Origin: Natronomonas halophila
GTDB taxonomy: Archaea > Halobacteriota > Halobacteria > Halobacteriales > Haloarculaceae
Direction of reading: 5' to 3'
Assembly: GCF_013391085.1 (NCBI RefSeq)
Contig: NZ_CP058334.1
Coordinates: forward strand, 1 to 64,000
DNA length: 64,000 bases
Shown here: positions 8,667 to 17,069 of the stretch, in pieces
Numbering within the stretch: position 1 is the stretch's first letter
How the letters are laid out: each line of letters begins with the position of its first letter
Program-made: the position numbers and the translations under genes
The notes under the pieces: model-generated
What the model saw: the letters and a program-made list of their open reading frames with translations, nothing else
What the model was told of the DNA's origin: nothing
Database searches by the model: none

Positions 8667-9584
8667 ATGACCGACGCCGCCGAGTACCTCCCGGAGGACA
8701 CCGATGCGGTCCGGGAGGCGCTCATCGAGTGGTACGAGGCCGACCACCGCGAGTACCCGTGGCGGCAGACCGACGACGCCTACGAGATTCTGGTCTCGGA
8801 GGTGATGAGCCAGCAGACTCAACTGGACCGTGTGGTTTCGGCGTGGGAGGAGTTTCTGGCAGAATGGCCCACGGTGGAGGATTTGGCGGCGGCCAACCGG
8901 GCCGACGTGGTCGGCTTCTGGACGGATCACTCGCTGGGCTACAACAACCGCGCGAAATATCTCCACGAAGCGGCTAACGAAGTCGTTTCCGAACACGGCG
9001 GCGAGTTTCCGGAGACGCCCGAAGGTCTACAGGAATTGATGGGCGTCGGCCCCTACACCGCCAACGCCGTCGCTTCCTTCGCGTTCAATAACGGTGATGC
9101 CGTCGTGGATACGAACGTCAAGCGCGTCCTCTATCGGGCGTTCGATGTTCCCGACTCGGACCCGGCGTTCGAGGCAGTTGCCTCCGAACTCATGCCTGAC
9201 GGAGAGTCCCGAGTCTGGAACAACGCAATAATGGAGCTAGGTGGCGTCGCCTGCGAGAAGAAGCCGAAATGCGACGAAGCCGGGTGTCCATGGCGAGAGT
9301 GGTGTCACGCCTACGAGACCAATGACTTCACGGCGCCCGACGTACCAACACAACCAGAGTTCGAAGGCAGTCGACGGCAGATGCGCGGTCGGGTGATTTC
9401 GACGCTTCGGGAGTTCGATGAACTGCCCCTCGACAAATTAGGGCCCCGTATTCGAGTGGATTACTCTCCCGGCGGTGAATACGGCCGTGAGTGGCTCCAT
9501 GAACTCCTCTCTGACCTTGCTGAGGACGGCCTGGTCGAACTGAGAGAACATGGTGACGAAACGGTTGCGCGCCTACAGAACTAG
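8667..9584 (+). CDS. mutY: A/G-specific adenine glycosylase MutY
   Basis: DNA repair glycosylase that removes adenine opposite 8-oxoguanine. The HhH-GPD fold is clear: catalytic E45 in SEVMSQQTQ, hairpin LMGVGPYTANA near 124-134, and catalytic D148 in VVDTNVKR. Four cysteines (196, 202, 207, 213) form the iron-sulfur loop, but with spacing C-x5-C-x4-C-x5-C instead of the usual C-x6-C-x2-C-x5-C. The protein is about 305 aa, shorter than bacterial MutY, with a small C-terminal part in place of the full NUDIX-like domain. The ATG chosen (MTDAAEYLPED) matches family N-termini; the longer open frame upstream runs through the repeat and the divergent gene. Confidence 0.93.
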   Translation: MTDAAEYLPEDTDAVREALIEWYEADHREYPWRQTDDAYEILVSEVMSQQTQLDRVVSAWEEFLAEWPTVEDLAAANRADVVGFWTDHSLGYNNRAKYLHEAANEVVSEHGGEFPETPEGLQELMGVGPYTANAVASFAFNNGDAVVDTNVKRVLYRAFDVPDSDPAFEAVASELMPDGESRVWNNAIMELGGVACEKKPKCDEAGCPWREWCHAYETNDFTAPDVPTQPEFEGSRRQMRGRVISTLREFDELPLDKLGPRIRVDYSPGGEYGREWLHELLSDLAEDGLVELREHGDETVARLQN

Positions 9585-9608
9585 TCCGTATGTGTTCTGT
9601 AGTGTAAT

Positions 9609-9627
9609 CCGAGTCGAATCAACTCGG
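9609..9627. promoter_or_regulatory. hairpin CCGAGT/ACTCGG between mutY and PiT genes
   Basis: Perfect 6-bp arms with a 7-nt spacer, 25 nt after the mutY stop and about 15 nt before the TATA-like AATTATAAATAG of the phosphate transporter gene. It could be a weak terminator for mutY or an operator for the transporter; the sequence alone does not decide. Confidence 0.3.
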
Positions 9628-9684
9628 TGCTGGCTGCAGGAATTATAAATAGGAGTCAGGTAATGTTGATGCAGGTACGAACCG

Positions 9685-10929
9685 ATGGTGATGCTGCTAA
9701 CTGTCGTCGGTATCGCTGTCGCTGCATTCGTCGGGTTCAACATCGGAGGCTCATCGACAGGCGTGGCGTTCGGCCCGGCAGTCGGCTCACGGCTCGTTCG
9801 GAAGCCGACCGCTGCGGCCCTGTTCGTCGGGTTCGCCTTCGTCGGTGCGTGGACTGTCGGCCGGAACGTCATCGCGACGATGAGCAGCAGCATCGTGCCG
9901 GCAGCCCAGTTCACGCCCATCGCGAGCGTCGCGGTCCTGTTTTTCACCGGCGCGTCGCTGTTGATATCGAACCTCTACGGCGTTCCGGCCTCGACCTCGA
10001 TGACGGCTGTCGGTGCCATCGTGGGATTGGGCCTCGCGTCCGGTACCCTCAATCAGGCGCTGATGTTCGTAATCGTCTCGGCGTGGATCGTCGCACCGCT
10101 GTTGAGCTTCCTCATCGGTATCGTGGTCGGGCGCTACATCTACCCGTATCTCGACCGCTACATCGCGTTCACGAGGTTCGACCTCCACTTCATCCAGCTT
10201 GACCGTTCGGGGACGATTCCACGTCCGTACGTGAATCCGAACGCGACACCACAGGACGTCGTCGGGTCGTTCTCGGTGGTTCTCATCGCCTGCTATATGG
10301 CGTTCTCTGCAGGGGCCTCGAACGCGGCGAACGCCGTAGCCCCGCTCGTCGGTTCAGGGGGCTCGCTCACCGTCAATCAGGGCGTCCTGCTCGCGGTGGC
10401 GGCGTTCGCGTTAGGTAGTTTCACGATCGCCCGTCGCACGCTGGAGACGGTTGGAGACGATATTACTGAGTTGCCGATTCTCGCGTCACTCATCGTCTCC
10501 ATCGTCGGTGGGACAGTTATCACGATTCTCTCCTATTTCGGCATTCCCGCGAGTCTCGCGGTAAGTACGACGTCGACGATTATCGGGCTCGGATGGGGGC
10601 GGGCGAGTCGGGCAGCGACACTGGCGGAGTTAGCGAAGCCAGCCCCCAGTCGTCCGGATTTAGACGTCGCGACGGGCGCATTGGTCACTTCACGCGTCGA
10701 GGAGGCGCCTGCTGGCCCGACCATCGGGGATATCGCGCGACAGGAGAAACCGGCCGAAAAGCCGGAGGAAATTCCGGACGTTCCGGACGTCGGCGCGGAG
10801 GGGCCGGCGGATCTCGACGAGCGAAGTCTCTTCGATCCGAGGGCGGCCAAGCGTATCGTAACGATGTGGGTGTTGACGCCGTCGCTGGCGATTGTCGCCT
10901 CGTATCCCGTCTTCGTGTTGCTGCTGTGA
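9685..10929 (+). CDS. inorganic phosphate transporter, PiT family
   Basis: Integral membrane permease of 414 aa that imports phosphate coupled to a cation gradient. Around ten hydrophobic segments are visible, with two inverted PiT signatures. The second is close to consensus (SAGASNAANAVAPLVG, near residue 210); the first is degenerate (GFNIGGSSTGVAFG, near 17). A hydrophilic, proline/glutamate-rich loop (about residues 325-390) precedes the last membrane segment, as in other haloarchaeal PiT proteins. TATA-like AATTATAAATAG lies about 40 nt upstream. The start is either this ATG or the ATG two codons later. No PhoU partner gene is adjacent. Confidence 0.88.
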   Translation: MVMLLTVVGIAVAAFVGFNIGGSSTGVAFGPAVGSRLVRKPTAAALFVGFAFVGAWTVGRNVIATMSSSIVPAAQFTPIASVAVLFFTGASLLISNLYGVPASTSMTAVGAIVGLGLASGTLNQALMFVIVSAWIVAPLLSFLIGIVVGRYIYPYLDRYIAFTRFDLHFIQLDRSGTIPRPYVNPNATPQDVVGSFSVVLIACYMAFSAGASNAANAVAPLVGSGGSLTVNQGVLLAVAAFALGSFTIARRTLETVGDDITELPILASLIVSIVGGTVITILSYFGIPASLAVSTTSTIIGLGWGRASRAATLAELAKPAPSRPDLDVATGALVTSRVEEAPAGPTIGDIARQEKPAEKPEEIPDVPDVGAEGPADLDERSLFDPRAAKRIVTMWVLTPSLAIVASYPVFVLLL

Positions 10930-11087
10930 ATCGCGGTCATCCGATCTCTACTGCGCTCACACGGCCGGAATAATCAGTCGCGAAACCGCGTCGTCTAGCA
11001 GTTCGTGTTCAGTGTCGGTCCACCTGATGGTGCCGCGCCGAGTATCGAGGACCGATCAACAACACCACTGCGGTTCGGACCGGTTCA

Positions 11088-11864
11088 TCACGCGAGCCAA
11101 CGGTCGGAGGCGTACAGACCGCCGCCTGCCAGCACGAACACGACGCCGAGCGCCGCGACGCCGAGGCCGACGACGAACCCGGCGAATCCCGGCCCGAAGT
11201 CGTCGACGTGGCCGTACGTATAAATGCTGTACAGCGTCTCTCCCTTCCAGACCGCGGTCGGAAACTGGTCGACGTAGGGGTCGTTGACCCGCGGCCGATA
11301 CCCGGAATCGTCCGAGGTGGAGTTGGCCAACACGTTGTCGACAGTCCGCTGTTGGCCCGGTGAGAGGTTCTCGTAGCGGGGCGCCTGGTCGGCGGTGGCG
11401 TTGGCGACTGCGCTGAGCGCGACCGATTCGGCGCGAACCGTCGAGCCGTTCGCCTCGACGGTGATTCGGTAGTACCCGGTCGTCCCGGCCTCGCTATCAC
11501 GGGCGAACTCGTAGTCGGCGGCGATATCTCGCAGGTCCGCCCGAACACTTTCGTCCGTTACTGTCGCCGAACCGTTCGCCATCGCCGACTGCAGGGCGCG
11601 GCGCGTGGCGTTCGGTGATCGGTACGTCTCGTCGTCGTACCGCGTCGTGAGTTGGTAGTCCGCGAGTGTGACGTCGTCGCCGTACCTGTCGACGACCCGT
11701 TTCTGGTCGGATACGTTGCCGAGATCGATCGGTTCGGCGGCGTATATCTGTGAGGTCTGTGCGGGCGGGGCCGTGGCCGTTGCTGCCCAACCGAGGTACT
11801 GCGGCGCTGGGAGGCAAACCACCCCAGCGACGACGAGCAGGAGGGCTACTCGGCGGCGATCCAT
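11088..11864 (-). CDS. membrane-anchored haloarchaeal protein of unknown function
   Basis: 258 aa. The N-terminal MDRRRVALLLVVAGVVCL is a membrane anchor or signal segment. It is followed by an acidic extracytoplasmic domain of about 180 residues, and the C-terminus has one or two membrane segments (GFVVGLGVAALGVVFVLAGG). The layout (anchor, outside domain, anchor) suggests a surface-exposed protein. I recognise no enzyme motif. It is convergent with the phosphate transporter gene across 158 nt in which I see no gene. Confidence 0.7.
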   Translation of the reverse strand: MDRRRVALLLVVAGVVCLPAPQYLGWAATATAPPAQTSQIYAAEPIDLGNVSDQKRVVDRYGDDVTLADYQLTTRYDDETYRSPNATRRALQSAMANGSATVTDESVRADLRDIAADYEFARDSEAGTTGYYRITVEANGSTVRAESVALSAVANATADQAPRYENLSPGQQRTVDNVLANSTSDDSGYRPRVNDPYVDQFPTAVWKGETLYSIYTYGHVDDFGPGFAGFVVGLGVAALGVVFVLAGGGLYASDRWLA

Positions 11865-12054
11865 AGGCGAAACGTCCGCTTTTTAGTGCAAGTGCTTTTG
11901 GGAACCCCACCGGTTACGAACTGAGAGAGGACACGCGAGACGCGACCGAAGGGAGCGGTGTGTCGCGGAGGACTTTCGAGTCTCCCACGCCGGGTATTGA
12001 ATAGCAACACCGAGTGCCATACTTTGAAAACGGCTCTGTCCGGATAGCCACACG

Positions 12055-13122
12055 ATGGTACAACAGGGTGGGATGGACTCGCGGATATGGGTGACTCGGT
12101 TCGTTGACAACGTTCAAGCCCGACTGGGCGTGGGACCGCTCGTGAGCGGGACGGTCACGCTGGGGATGGTGCCGGTCGTCTTGACGGCGCTGTTTTTCGT
12201 GTTGGCGGACGGCCAGATAACGAACGACTTCCTCATCGCGCACCTGTTGGCGATGGGCGTGCCCGTTATCGGCCCTGCCGCGATATGGTACTGGGATGCG
12301 CGTGTCTTCCCGACGTTCGTCGACCAGAGCGCCGACCTGGCAGCGAATCCGACGGCCGTACAGCGCGTCGGCGACAAGTACAAGGCCATCTTCAGCACGC
12401 GCTCGTGGTATTTCGTCGTCCCGTGGATCGCGCTAATCGTCGGCCTGACCGTCCTGAATCTCGGCTTCTTCGAGACGGTCGGCATCACGGGCGCCGGTGA
12501 CCCCGCGTTCTGGGTCTACCTGCTGTTTGCGGCGTGGTGGGGCCTCATTACGGGTATTGGATTACACGGTGCCGTCACCGCCGTCCGGGCGATCAGAGCC
12601 GTCGGGGAGTTAGACCTGCAGATCGATCCGCTGCACCCGGACGGTCTCGGGGGGCTGAGCATGATCGGCCACCTCGCGATCTGGACGACGATGCTGATTT
12701 CGCTCGGCTCGCTGGCCCTCCCGCTGGCGTTCCTGCTGGGCACCGAGGGCGGCTATCGTGCCGTCGTCTACCTCGCGGTGGGTGTCTACATCGTCGTGAT
12801 TGCGGTGTCGTTCGTCTATCCTACCGTATACGTGAATCGGCGTGCGGGGGAAATCCAAGAGCGGGAACTCGAAAAACGCCGGGAGAAAATCAGACAACTC
12901 CAGACGCAAGCTGCCAATCTCGAAGAGGCCGACGGGGACACGGGAACTATCGACGAGGTGGCCACGCGGCTCGAAATCCAGCGGCTCCGTGACGAGTTCA
13001 ACGAGTACGATAGCGTGAGCCTCTATCCGCTTTCGGTGGGTATCATCATCCGACTGGTCTCCTCGCTTTTCCTCCCGATATTCTTCACTCTCATCGACAT
13101 CTATCTCGGCCAACTGCTCTAA
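12055..13122 (+). CDS. polytopic membrane protein with C-terminal coiled coil, unknown function
   Basis: 355 aa with about six hydrophobic segments in the first 240 residues. These are followed by a charged helical stretch (QERELEKRREKIRQLQTQAA, about residues 265-300) that should form a coiled coil, then a last hydrophobic segment at the C-terminus. This architecture suggests an oligomeric membrane protein, but I cannot assign a family. The ATG at the given start or the one four codons later could initiate. The 190 nt upstream contain a GACCGAAGGGAG hairpin (11948-11975) of the type common in haloarchaeal intergenic DNA. Confidence 0.7.
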   Translation: MVQQGGMDSRIWVTRFVDNVQARLGVGPLVSGTVTLGMVPVVLTALFFVLADGQITNDFLIAHLLAMGVPVIGPAAIWYWDARVFPTFVDQSADLAANPTAVQRVGDKYKAIFSTRSWYFVVPWIALIVGLTVLNLGFFETVGITGAGDPAFWVYLLFAAWWGLITGIGLHGAVTAVRAIRAVGELDLQIDPLHPDGLGGLSMIGHLAIWTTMLISLGSLALPLAFLLGTEGGYRAVVYLAVGVYIVVIAVSFVYPTVYVNRRAGEIQERELEKRREKIRQLQTQAANLEEADGDTGTIDEVATRLEIQRLRDEFNEYDSVSLYPLSVGIIIRLVSSLFLPIFFTLIDIYLGQLL

Positions 13123-13318
13123 CAGCCACTCACAGCGTAGTTTGACCGGTGGGCCGGTCGGGGGACAGACCACGATGAGGTCACGAACCGGTTCCATCCC
13201 TGCGTTCGACGCGTGTTATTGGGGTCGGCTTGGCTCGGGTGATCGCCAATCACGGTGTAACGAACCCGAAGCGGAAGGCGTTCGTCAACCATTTCCGTGC
13301 TTGCTGTCGCGATACGGT

Positions 13319-13546
13319 ATGGGTCGCGACCTGACTCTGAAGAATTTGCTTCGAGAGTTGGCCATGCGAATCGGAGCAGCCGCGGTCGTTTTCGGGGTGT
13401 TCGTCGGTGTCGGGTACCTCAGCCGAATGGAGGCCTTTGGGCTGGCCAACCTGCTCGACGACCAGGCAACGTTCTTCACCGTCGCCTTTCTCCTGATAGG
13501 ATTCCTCTCGGTCGGCTGGCTGCTGATTCAGCGCTACAGACAGTAG
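13319..13546 (+). CDS. small two-helix membrane protein, 75 aa
   Basis: A short protein starting MGRDLTLKNLLREL, with two hydrophobic helices (IGAAAVVFGVFVGVGYL and TFFTVAFLLIGFLSVGWLL) and a basic tail (IQRYRQ). The ATG is chosen over the longer frame because the upstream 59 codons have Cys/Arg/Trp-rich composition unlike haloarchaeal proteins. It sits downstream of another membrane protein gene on the same strand. I recognise no family. Confidence 0.55.
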   Translation: MGRDLTLKNLLRELAMRIGAAAVVFGVFVGVGYLSRMEAFGLANLLDDQATFFTVAFLLIGFLSVGWLLIQRYRQ

Positions 13547-13614
13547 GCGTTTATATCGATACTCATCTCGACGGTCGTCGCCCGGGGTCCGACGAGTAAA
13601 TTCGCTCGACATGC

Positions 13615-15033
13615 TTAATCGGCAGAAGCTTCAGCAACGCTGTCAGCCGCTTTGCGGAACATCCCGTCACGTTGCGTGTAGTAGTACGCCGCGAGAACGA
13701 TTGCGGTCAAGACGTGGGAAACTGCGATTGCTCCGAACACTGGAACCACACCCATCCCGAGGAGGGTCGCAGCGAGTCCGGCCAGTGGAATCTGGAGGCC
13801 CCAATACTGGAGTAGAGACGAGCGGAAACTAACCGCTCCCCGACTGGCGCCGTTGAATCCACCTTGCAGTATGTACATCGCACCGTAGGCCGGATAGCTG
13901 ACCGCCAAGAGCCGCAGGAATTCGACCGCCAGAGCGAACGACTCGCCACTGAGTTGCGGGGCGAGGATGTTCGTGATACTGCTTGCCATCGCCCATTGGA
14001 TGATGGCGAGCAATGCGAGAACCCCACCGAGGATGACTACGCCGACCCGTGCTGTGCGGGCAGCACGCTCGGGCTTTCCAGCGCCGAGGTTCTGTCCGAC
14101 GACGCTCTGGGTCGCCGACTGAAACCCCTGGGCGGGAATCGACGCGGCGGAGAAGACGCGAGTACCGACCGCGTACGCAGCCAGGGCTGCCGGCCCACCG
14201 GCAAGGAATACGATTACGACGATTACGAGGTCCGCCACGCGGCGGTTCGCCTGTTGGGCCGACGGCGCGAGCCCCCGGTCGACAAGCGCTCGAAACTCGT
14301 CGAGGCTGACACGGGTGGCCGCCCGGGACATGACACCACCGCAGCGACCCCGCAAGACGAACGCGACAGCGAGTACGAGGCCGGCAGCGAAACCCAGTAC
14401 CGAGGCGAGTGCTGCCCCGGCGACGCCTAACGCGGGAATCGGCTCCAGACCGAATATCAGCACGGGGTCGGCGATGAGAATCGTACCGACGGTGGCAACG
14501 CTGATGGACAGAGCGGCCCGCGAGTCGCCCCTCGCAACGAAGGCGGCCTCGATTACGTCGCTGGTCGCCGCGAACACGAGACCAAGCGCGAGAATTCGGA
14601 AGTAGTCGACCGTGAGTTCGACGACGTGTGCCGGGGTTGGTTCGGGGCGAATCACGGTCAGGAGTTCGACGAGCGTCGGTGCGACTACTACGGCACCGCC
14701 ACCGATGACGATACTCAGAATCGCTCCCAGAACGACGCCGTTGAACGTCGCCTCTCGTGCCGCCTCTTGCTCGTCGGCCCCCACACGCTGGGAGACCAGA
14801 ATCATCGTCCCGATGTAGGGGACGCCGATTACGAGGATGAGCAGGAGACTGAACAGGGGTGCGGCGAGACCGACGGCAGCGACCGCGTCGCCGCCCAGCC
14901 GACCGATCCAGAACAGGTCGATCACGAGCGATGCGACTTCCACGACGTTCTGGGCCAGCAACGGAATCGATAACAGCGTCAGAACGCGGTGGATTGGTGC
15001 GGACGTAATCTCCTCGTTCGACAGTTCGAACAT
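13615..15033 (-). CDS. MATE family efflux transporter
   Basis: About 472 aa with twelve hydrophobic segments arranged as two MatE repeats, a family that exports cationic drugs or metabolites using Na+ or H+ gradients. Segments such as NVVEVASLVIDLFWIGRLGG and QANRRVADLVIVVIVFLAG are typical. The ATG (MFELSNEEIT) is preferred: a TATA-like CATATTAG on the minus strand lies about 25 nt upstream, which fits a leaderless mRNA. The 42 codons further upstream would run into the divergent regulator promoter. It is divergent from a winged-helix regulator gene, a common arrangement for regulated exporters, and borders the redox island. Confidence 0.88.
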   Translation of the reverse strand: MFELSNEEITSAPIHRVLTLLSIPLLAQNVVEVASLVIDLFWIGRLGGDAVAAVGLAAPLFSLLLILVIGVPYIGTMILVSQRVGADEQEAAREATFNGVVLGAILSIVIGGGAVVVAPTLVELLTVIRPEPTPAHVVELTVDYFRILALGLVFAATSDVIEAAFVARGDSRAALSISVATVGTILIADPVLIFGLEPIPALGVAGAALASVLGFAAGLVLAVAFVLRGRCGGVMSRAATRVSLDEFRALVDRGLAPSAQQANRRVADLVIVVIVFLAGGPAALAAYAVGTRVFSAASIPAQGFQSATQSVVGQNLGAGKPERAARTARVGVVILGGVLALLAIIQWAMASSITNILAPQLSGESFALAVEFLRLLAVSYPAYGAMYILQGGFNGASRGAVSFRSSLLQYWGLQIPLAGLAATLLGMGVVPVFGAIAVSHVLTAIVLAAYYYTQRDGMFRKAADSVAEASAD

Positions 15034-15173
15034 AGGGGCAAAACAGGGGATAGAGGCACTAATATGGCCGCTAAATCCAAGTCCCGTAAGATATTTGACA
15101 TGATGTACGAACCGAACGTATCGATAGACATCGACCCGAAGAGATAACCCCCAACCCACCGCGTGTGTAGCAT

Positions 15174-16064
15174 ATGTTCCTCACGGATGGGGGTACGTCA
15201 GAAGACCGGCTCACGTCGGAGGACGCCTTTGCGATACTCGGAAACGAGTATCGCGCGGAGATTATCCGAACGCTCGGCGAAGAGCAGGGCACGGAAGGAC
15301 CGCGACCGACGTTAGCGTTCTCGGACCTGTATTCGAAGGCCGACGTCGATATCGCCACGAGCCAATTCAATTATCATCTCCAGAAACTCGTCGGGCCGTT
15401 CATCGACAAAACCGAAAACGGATACCGGTTACGACACGAAGCAGTAGCGCTGTACCGGACGATTCTGGCCGGCACCTATACCGAAACGGCGTCCCTCGAA
15501 CGGTTTCAGGTGGGTGTCGACTGCTACTACTGTGACGCACCGATAGAAGCCCGCTATGCCGACCGGCGGTTCACCGTCCTCTGTTCGGGTTGTGGCCGGG
15601 AGTATTCCGATACGACGGCCCCGCCGAGTATCGTCGAGGGGAATCACGAGGCCCTGTTGAACCGGATGAATCAGTACGCTCGACACCGGATTCTCGCGTT
15701 TTCAAAGGGCGTTTGCTCGATTTGTGCCAACGACCTCCGGACACGAGTTCTTCCCGGAGAAGAACTGGGCGTGTCTGGGTCCGAACAGCTCGACGTGTTC
15801 GTTCACCGGTCGTGTGACCATTGCGGTGCACAGCAGTACATGTCGGTTGGCCTCTCACTGCTCTACAATCCCGAGTTAATCGCGTTTTTCCAGGCGCAAG
15901 GTCGCGATATCACGACGACACCAATCTGGGAATTGGAGTTCGCGATGACGGACCGGTTCGTGGACGTTCGCTCGACGGACCCGTGGGAAATCGCACTTCA
16001 CATCGAACAGGACGGTGCCGAACTCGAACTCGTCGTCGACGACACTCTCACCGTTCTCGACTAA
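15174..16064 (+). CDS. ArsR-like winged-helix regulator with C-terminal zinc ribbons
   Basis: 296 aa. The N-terminal ~85 residues form a winged-helix domain (FAILGNEYRAEIIRTLGE... SQFNYHLQKLVGPFI), used for DNA binding. The rest carries three cysteine pairs: CYYCDAP with CSGCG, then CSICAND, and CDHCG, suggesting zinc ribbons or metal/thiol sensing. A paralogue with the same architecture is encoded at 20037, so the island has two such regulators. It is divergent from the MATE exporter and upstream of the DsbA-like operon; it may regulate either. The direct ligand is unknown. Confidence 0.8.
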   Translation: MFLTDGGTSEDRLTSEDAFAILGNEYRAEIIRTLGEEQGTEGPRPTLAFSDLYSKADVDIATSQFNYHLQKLVGPFIDKTENGYRLRHEAVALYRTILAGTYTETASLERFQVGVDCYYCDAPIEARYADRRFTVLCSGCGREYSDTTAPPSIVEGNHEALLNRMNQYARHRILAFSKGVCSICANDLRTRVLPGEELGVSGSEQLDVFVHRSCDHCGAQQYMSVGLSLLYNPELIAFFQAQGRDITTTPIWELEFAMTDRFVDVRSTDPWEIALHIEQDGAELELVVDDTLTVLD

Positions 16065-16142
16065 GCCCTATCGACCCCGACGAAGTGCTCGATTTGTCGT
16101 CTCTTGGACGTGTGTAGCCATCTCGGCATCCGACGGAAGCGG

Positions 16143-16193
16143 CCTGGTTTCCCGTACTATACCTGGTTTATTGTACTCTGCCTGAAATATATT
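16143..16193 (+). promoter_or_regulatory. 19-bp-period operator repeat plus TATA, DsbA-like operon
   Basis: Two tandem units, CCTGGTTTCCCGTACTATA and CCTGGTTTATTGTACTCTG, are followed by a third CCTG that runs into CCTGAAATATATT, i.e. a BRE/TATA element ending 25 nt before the ATG. The exact 19-bp spacing of the CCTG starts (16143, 16162, 16181) implies a protein binding successive helical turns. A near copy (27 of 33 positions over the promoter-proximal part) lies upstream of the DoxX unit. Confidence 0.6.
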
Positions 16194-16217
16194 CCCCGAC
16201 GGATTGTAGCCGGCTAT

Positions 16218-17069
16218 ATGTCGTCGACAGACACAGCGAGCGAGCGACCAACGCTGACCCAGTTTACCGACCCGATGTGCACGTGGTGTTGGGGGTCAGA
16301 ACCCATCATCCGACGCCTTAGAGCCATCCTCGGCGACCAAATACGGATCAGATACGTCATGGGTGGGCTGGTGGAAGATTTCGACGAGTTCTACGACGCC
16401 GCCAACGACATCTCGGAACCTGGCGACGTCGCTCCGCACTGGATTGAGGCGTCCGAACACCACGGGATGCCCGTCGATACGCGAATCTTCGAGGTAGACC
16501 CGGCTCAGTCGACGTATCCCGCAAGCAAGGCGTTCACCGCCGCACGCCAGCAAGGGCCCGAACTCGGCCATCGGTATCTGCGTCGGCTTCGCGAGGCGTA
16601 CACGACGCAAGTCCGTAACGTCAACGACAGGGAGGAGCAGGTGAACCTCGCGGAATCAGTCGGCCTCGACGTCGACGAGTTCACGACGGCCCTGGATGAC
16701 GGGTCCGCAGCGGCGGCGTTCGAGGCGGACCTCTCTCGGGCCCGCGAAGCGGGCGTTCGGGCGTTTCCGACGTATCACATCGACGGGCCATCCGGTGAAC
16801 AGTGGCTGTCTGGATTCAAGTCGTTCGAGGAACTGATGACCGCACTAACGACCGTTGACCCCACCGTCGAACCGGCATCTCCGCCACCGATGCAACGGTT
16901 TATCGCCGAATACGGCCCCGTGGCGACCCGGGAAGTCGCCGAGGTGTACGAACTCGATGATGGAAAGGCGCGACAAGTGCTGGAATCCCTCGTCGATGAC
17001 AGGACGGTACACCGCGAACGGCGGGGCAATGGCTTCTTCTGGCACTCGAAGCAGGGAGGTGACGACTGA
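16218..17069 (+). CDS. DsbA/SpxH-like thiol oxidoreductase with C-terminal winged helix
   Basis: 283 aa. The thioredoxin-fold DsbA domain has its active site C21-x-x-C24 in DPMCTWCWGSEP, the form seen in the SpxH (YjbH) branch of DsbA-like proteins. A helical insertion follows, then a cis-proline loop in AFPTYHIDG. The last ~55 residues (EYGPVATREVAEVYELDDGK to the end) read as a small winged-helix or SAM-like helical domain, which bacterial SpxH lacks. No signal peptide is seen, so it should act in the cytoplasm. The start is set by TATA 25 nt upstream (leaderless). Its stop overlaps the GST-like gene start (TGATG), and AzlCD genes follow, making one operon. Confidence 0.82.
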   Translation: MSSTDTASERPTLTQFTDPMCTWCWGSEPIIRRLRAILGDQIRIRYVMGGLVEDFDEFYDAANDISEPGDVAPHWIEASEHHGMPVDTRIFEVDPAQSTYPASKAFTAARQQGPELGHRYLRRLREAYTTQVRNVNDREEQVNLAESVGLDVDEFTTALDDGSAAAAFEADLSRAREAGVRAFPTYHIDGPSGEQWLSGFKSFEELMTALTTVDPTVEPASPPPMQRFIAEYGPVATREVAEVYELDDGKARQVLESLVDDRTVHRERRGNGFFWHSKQGGDD

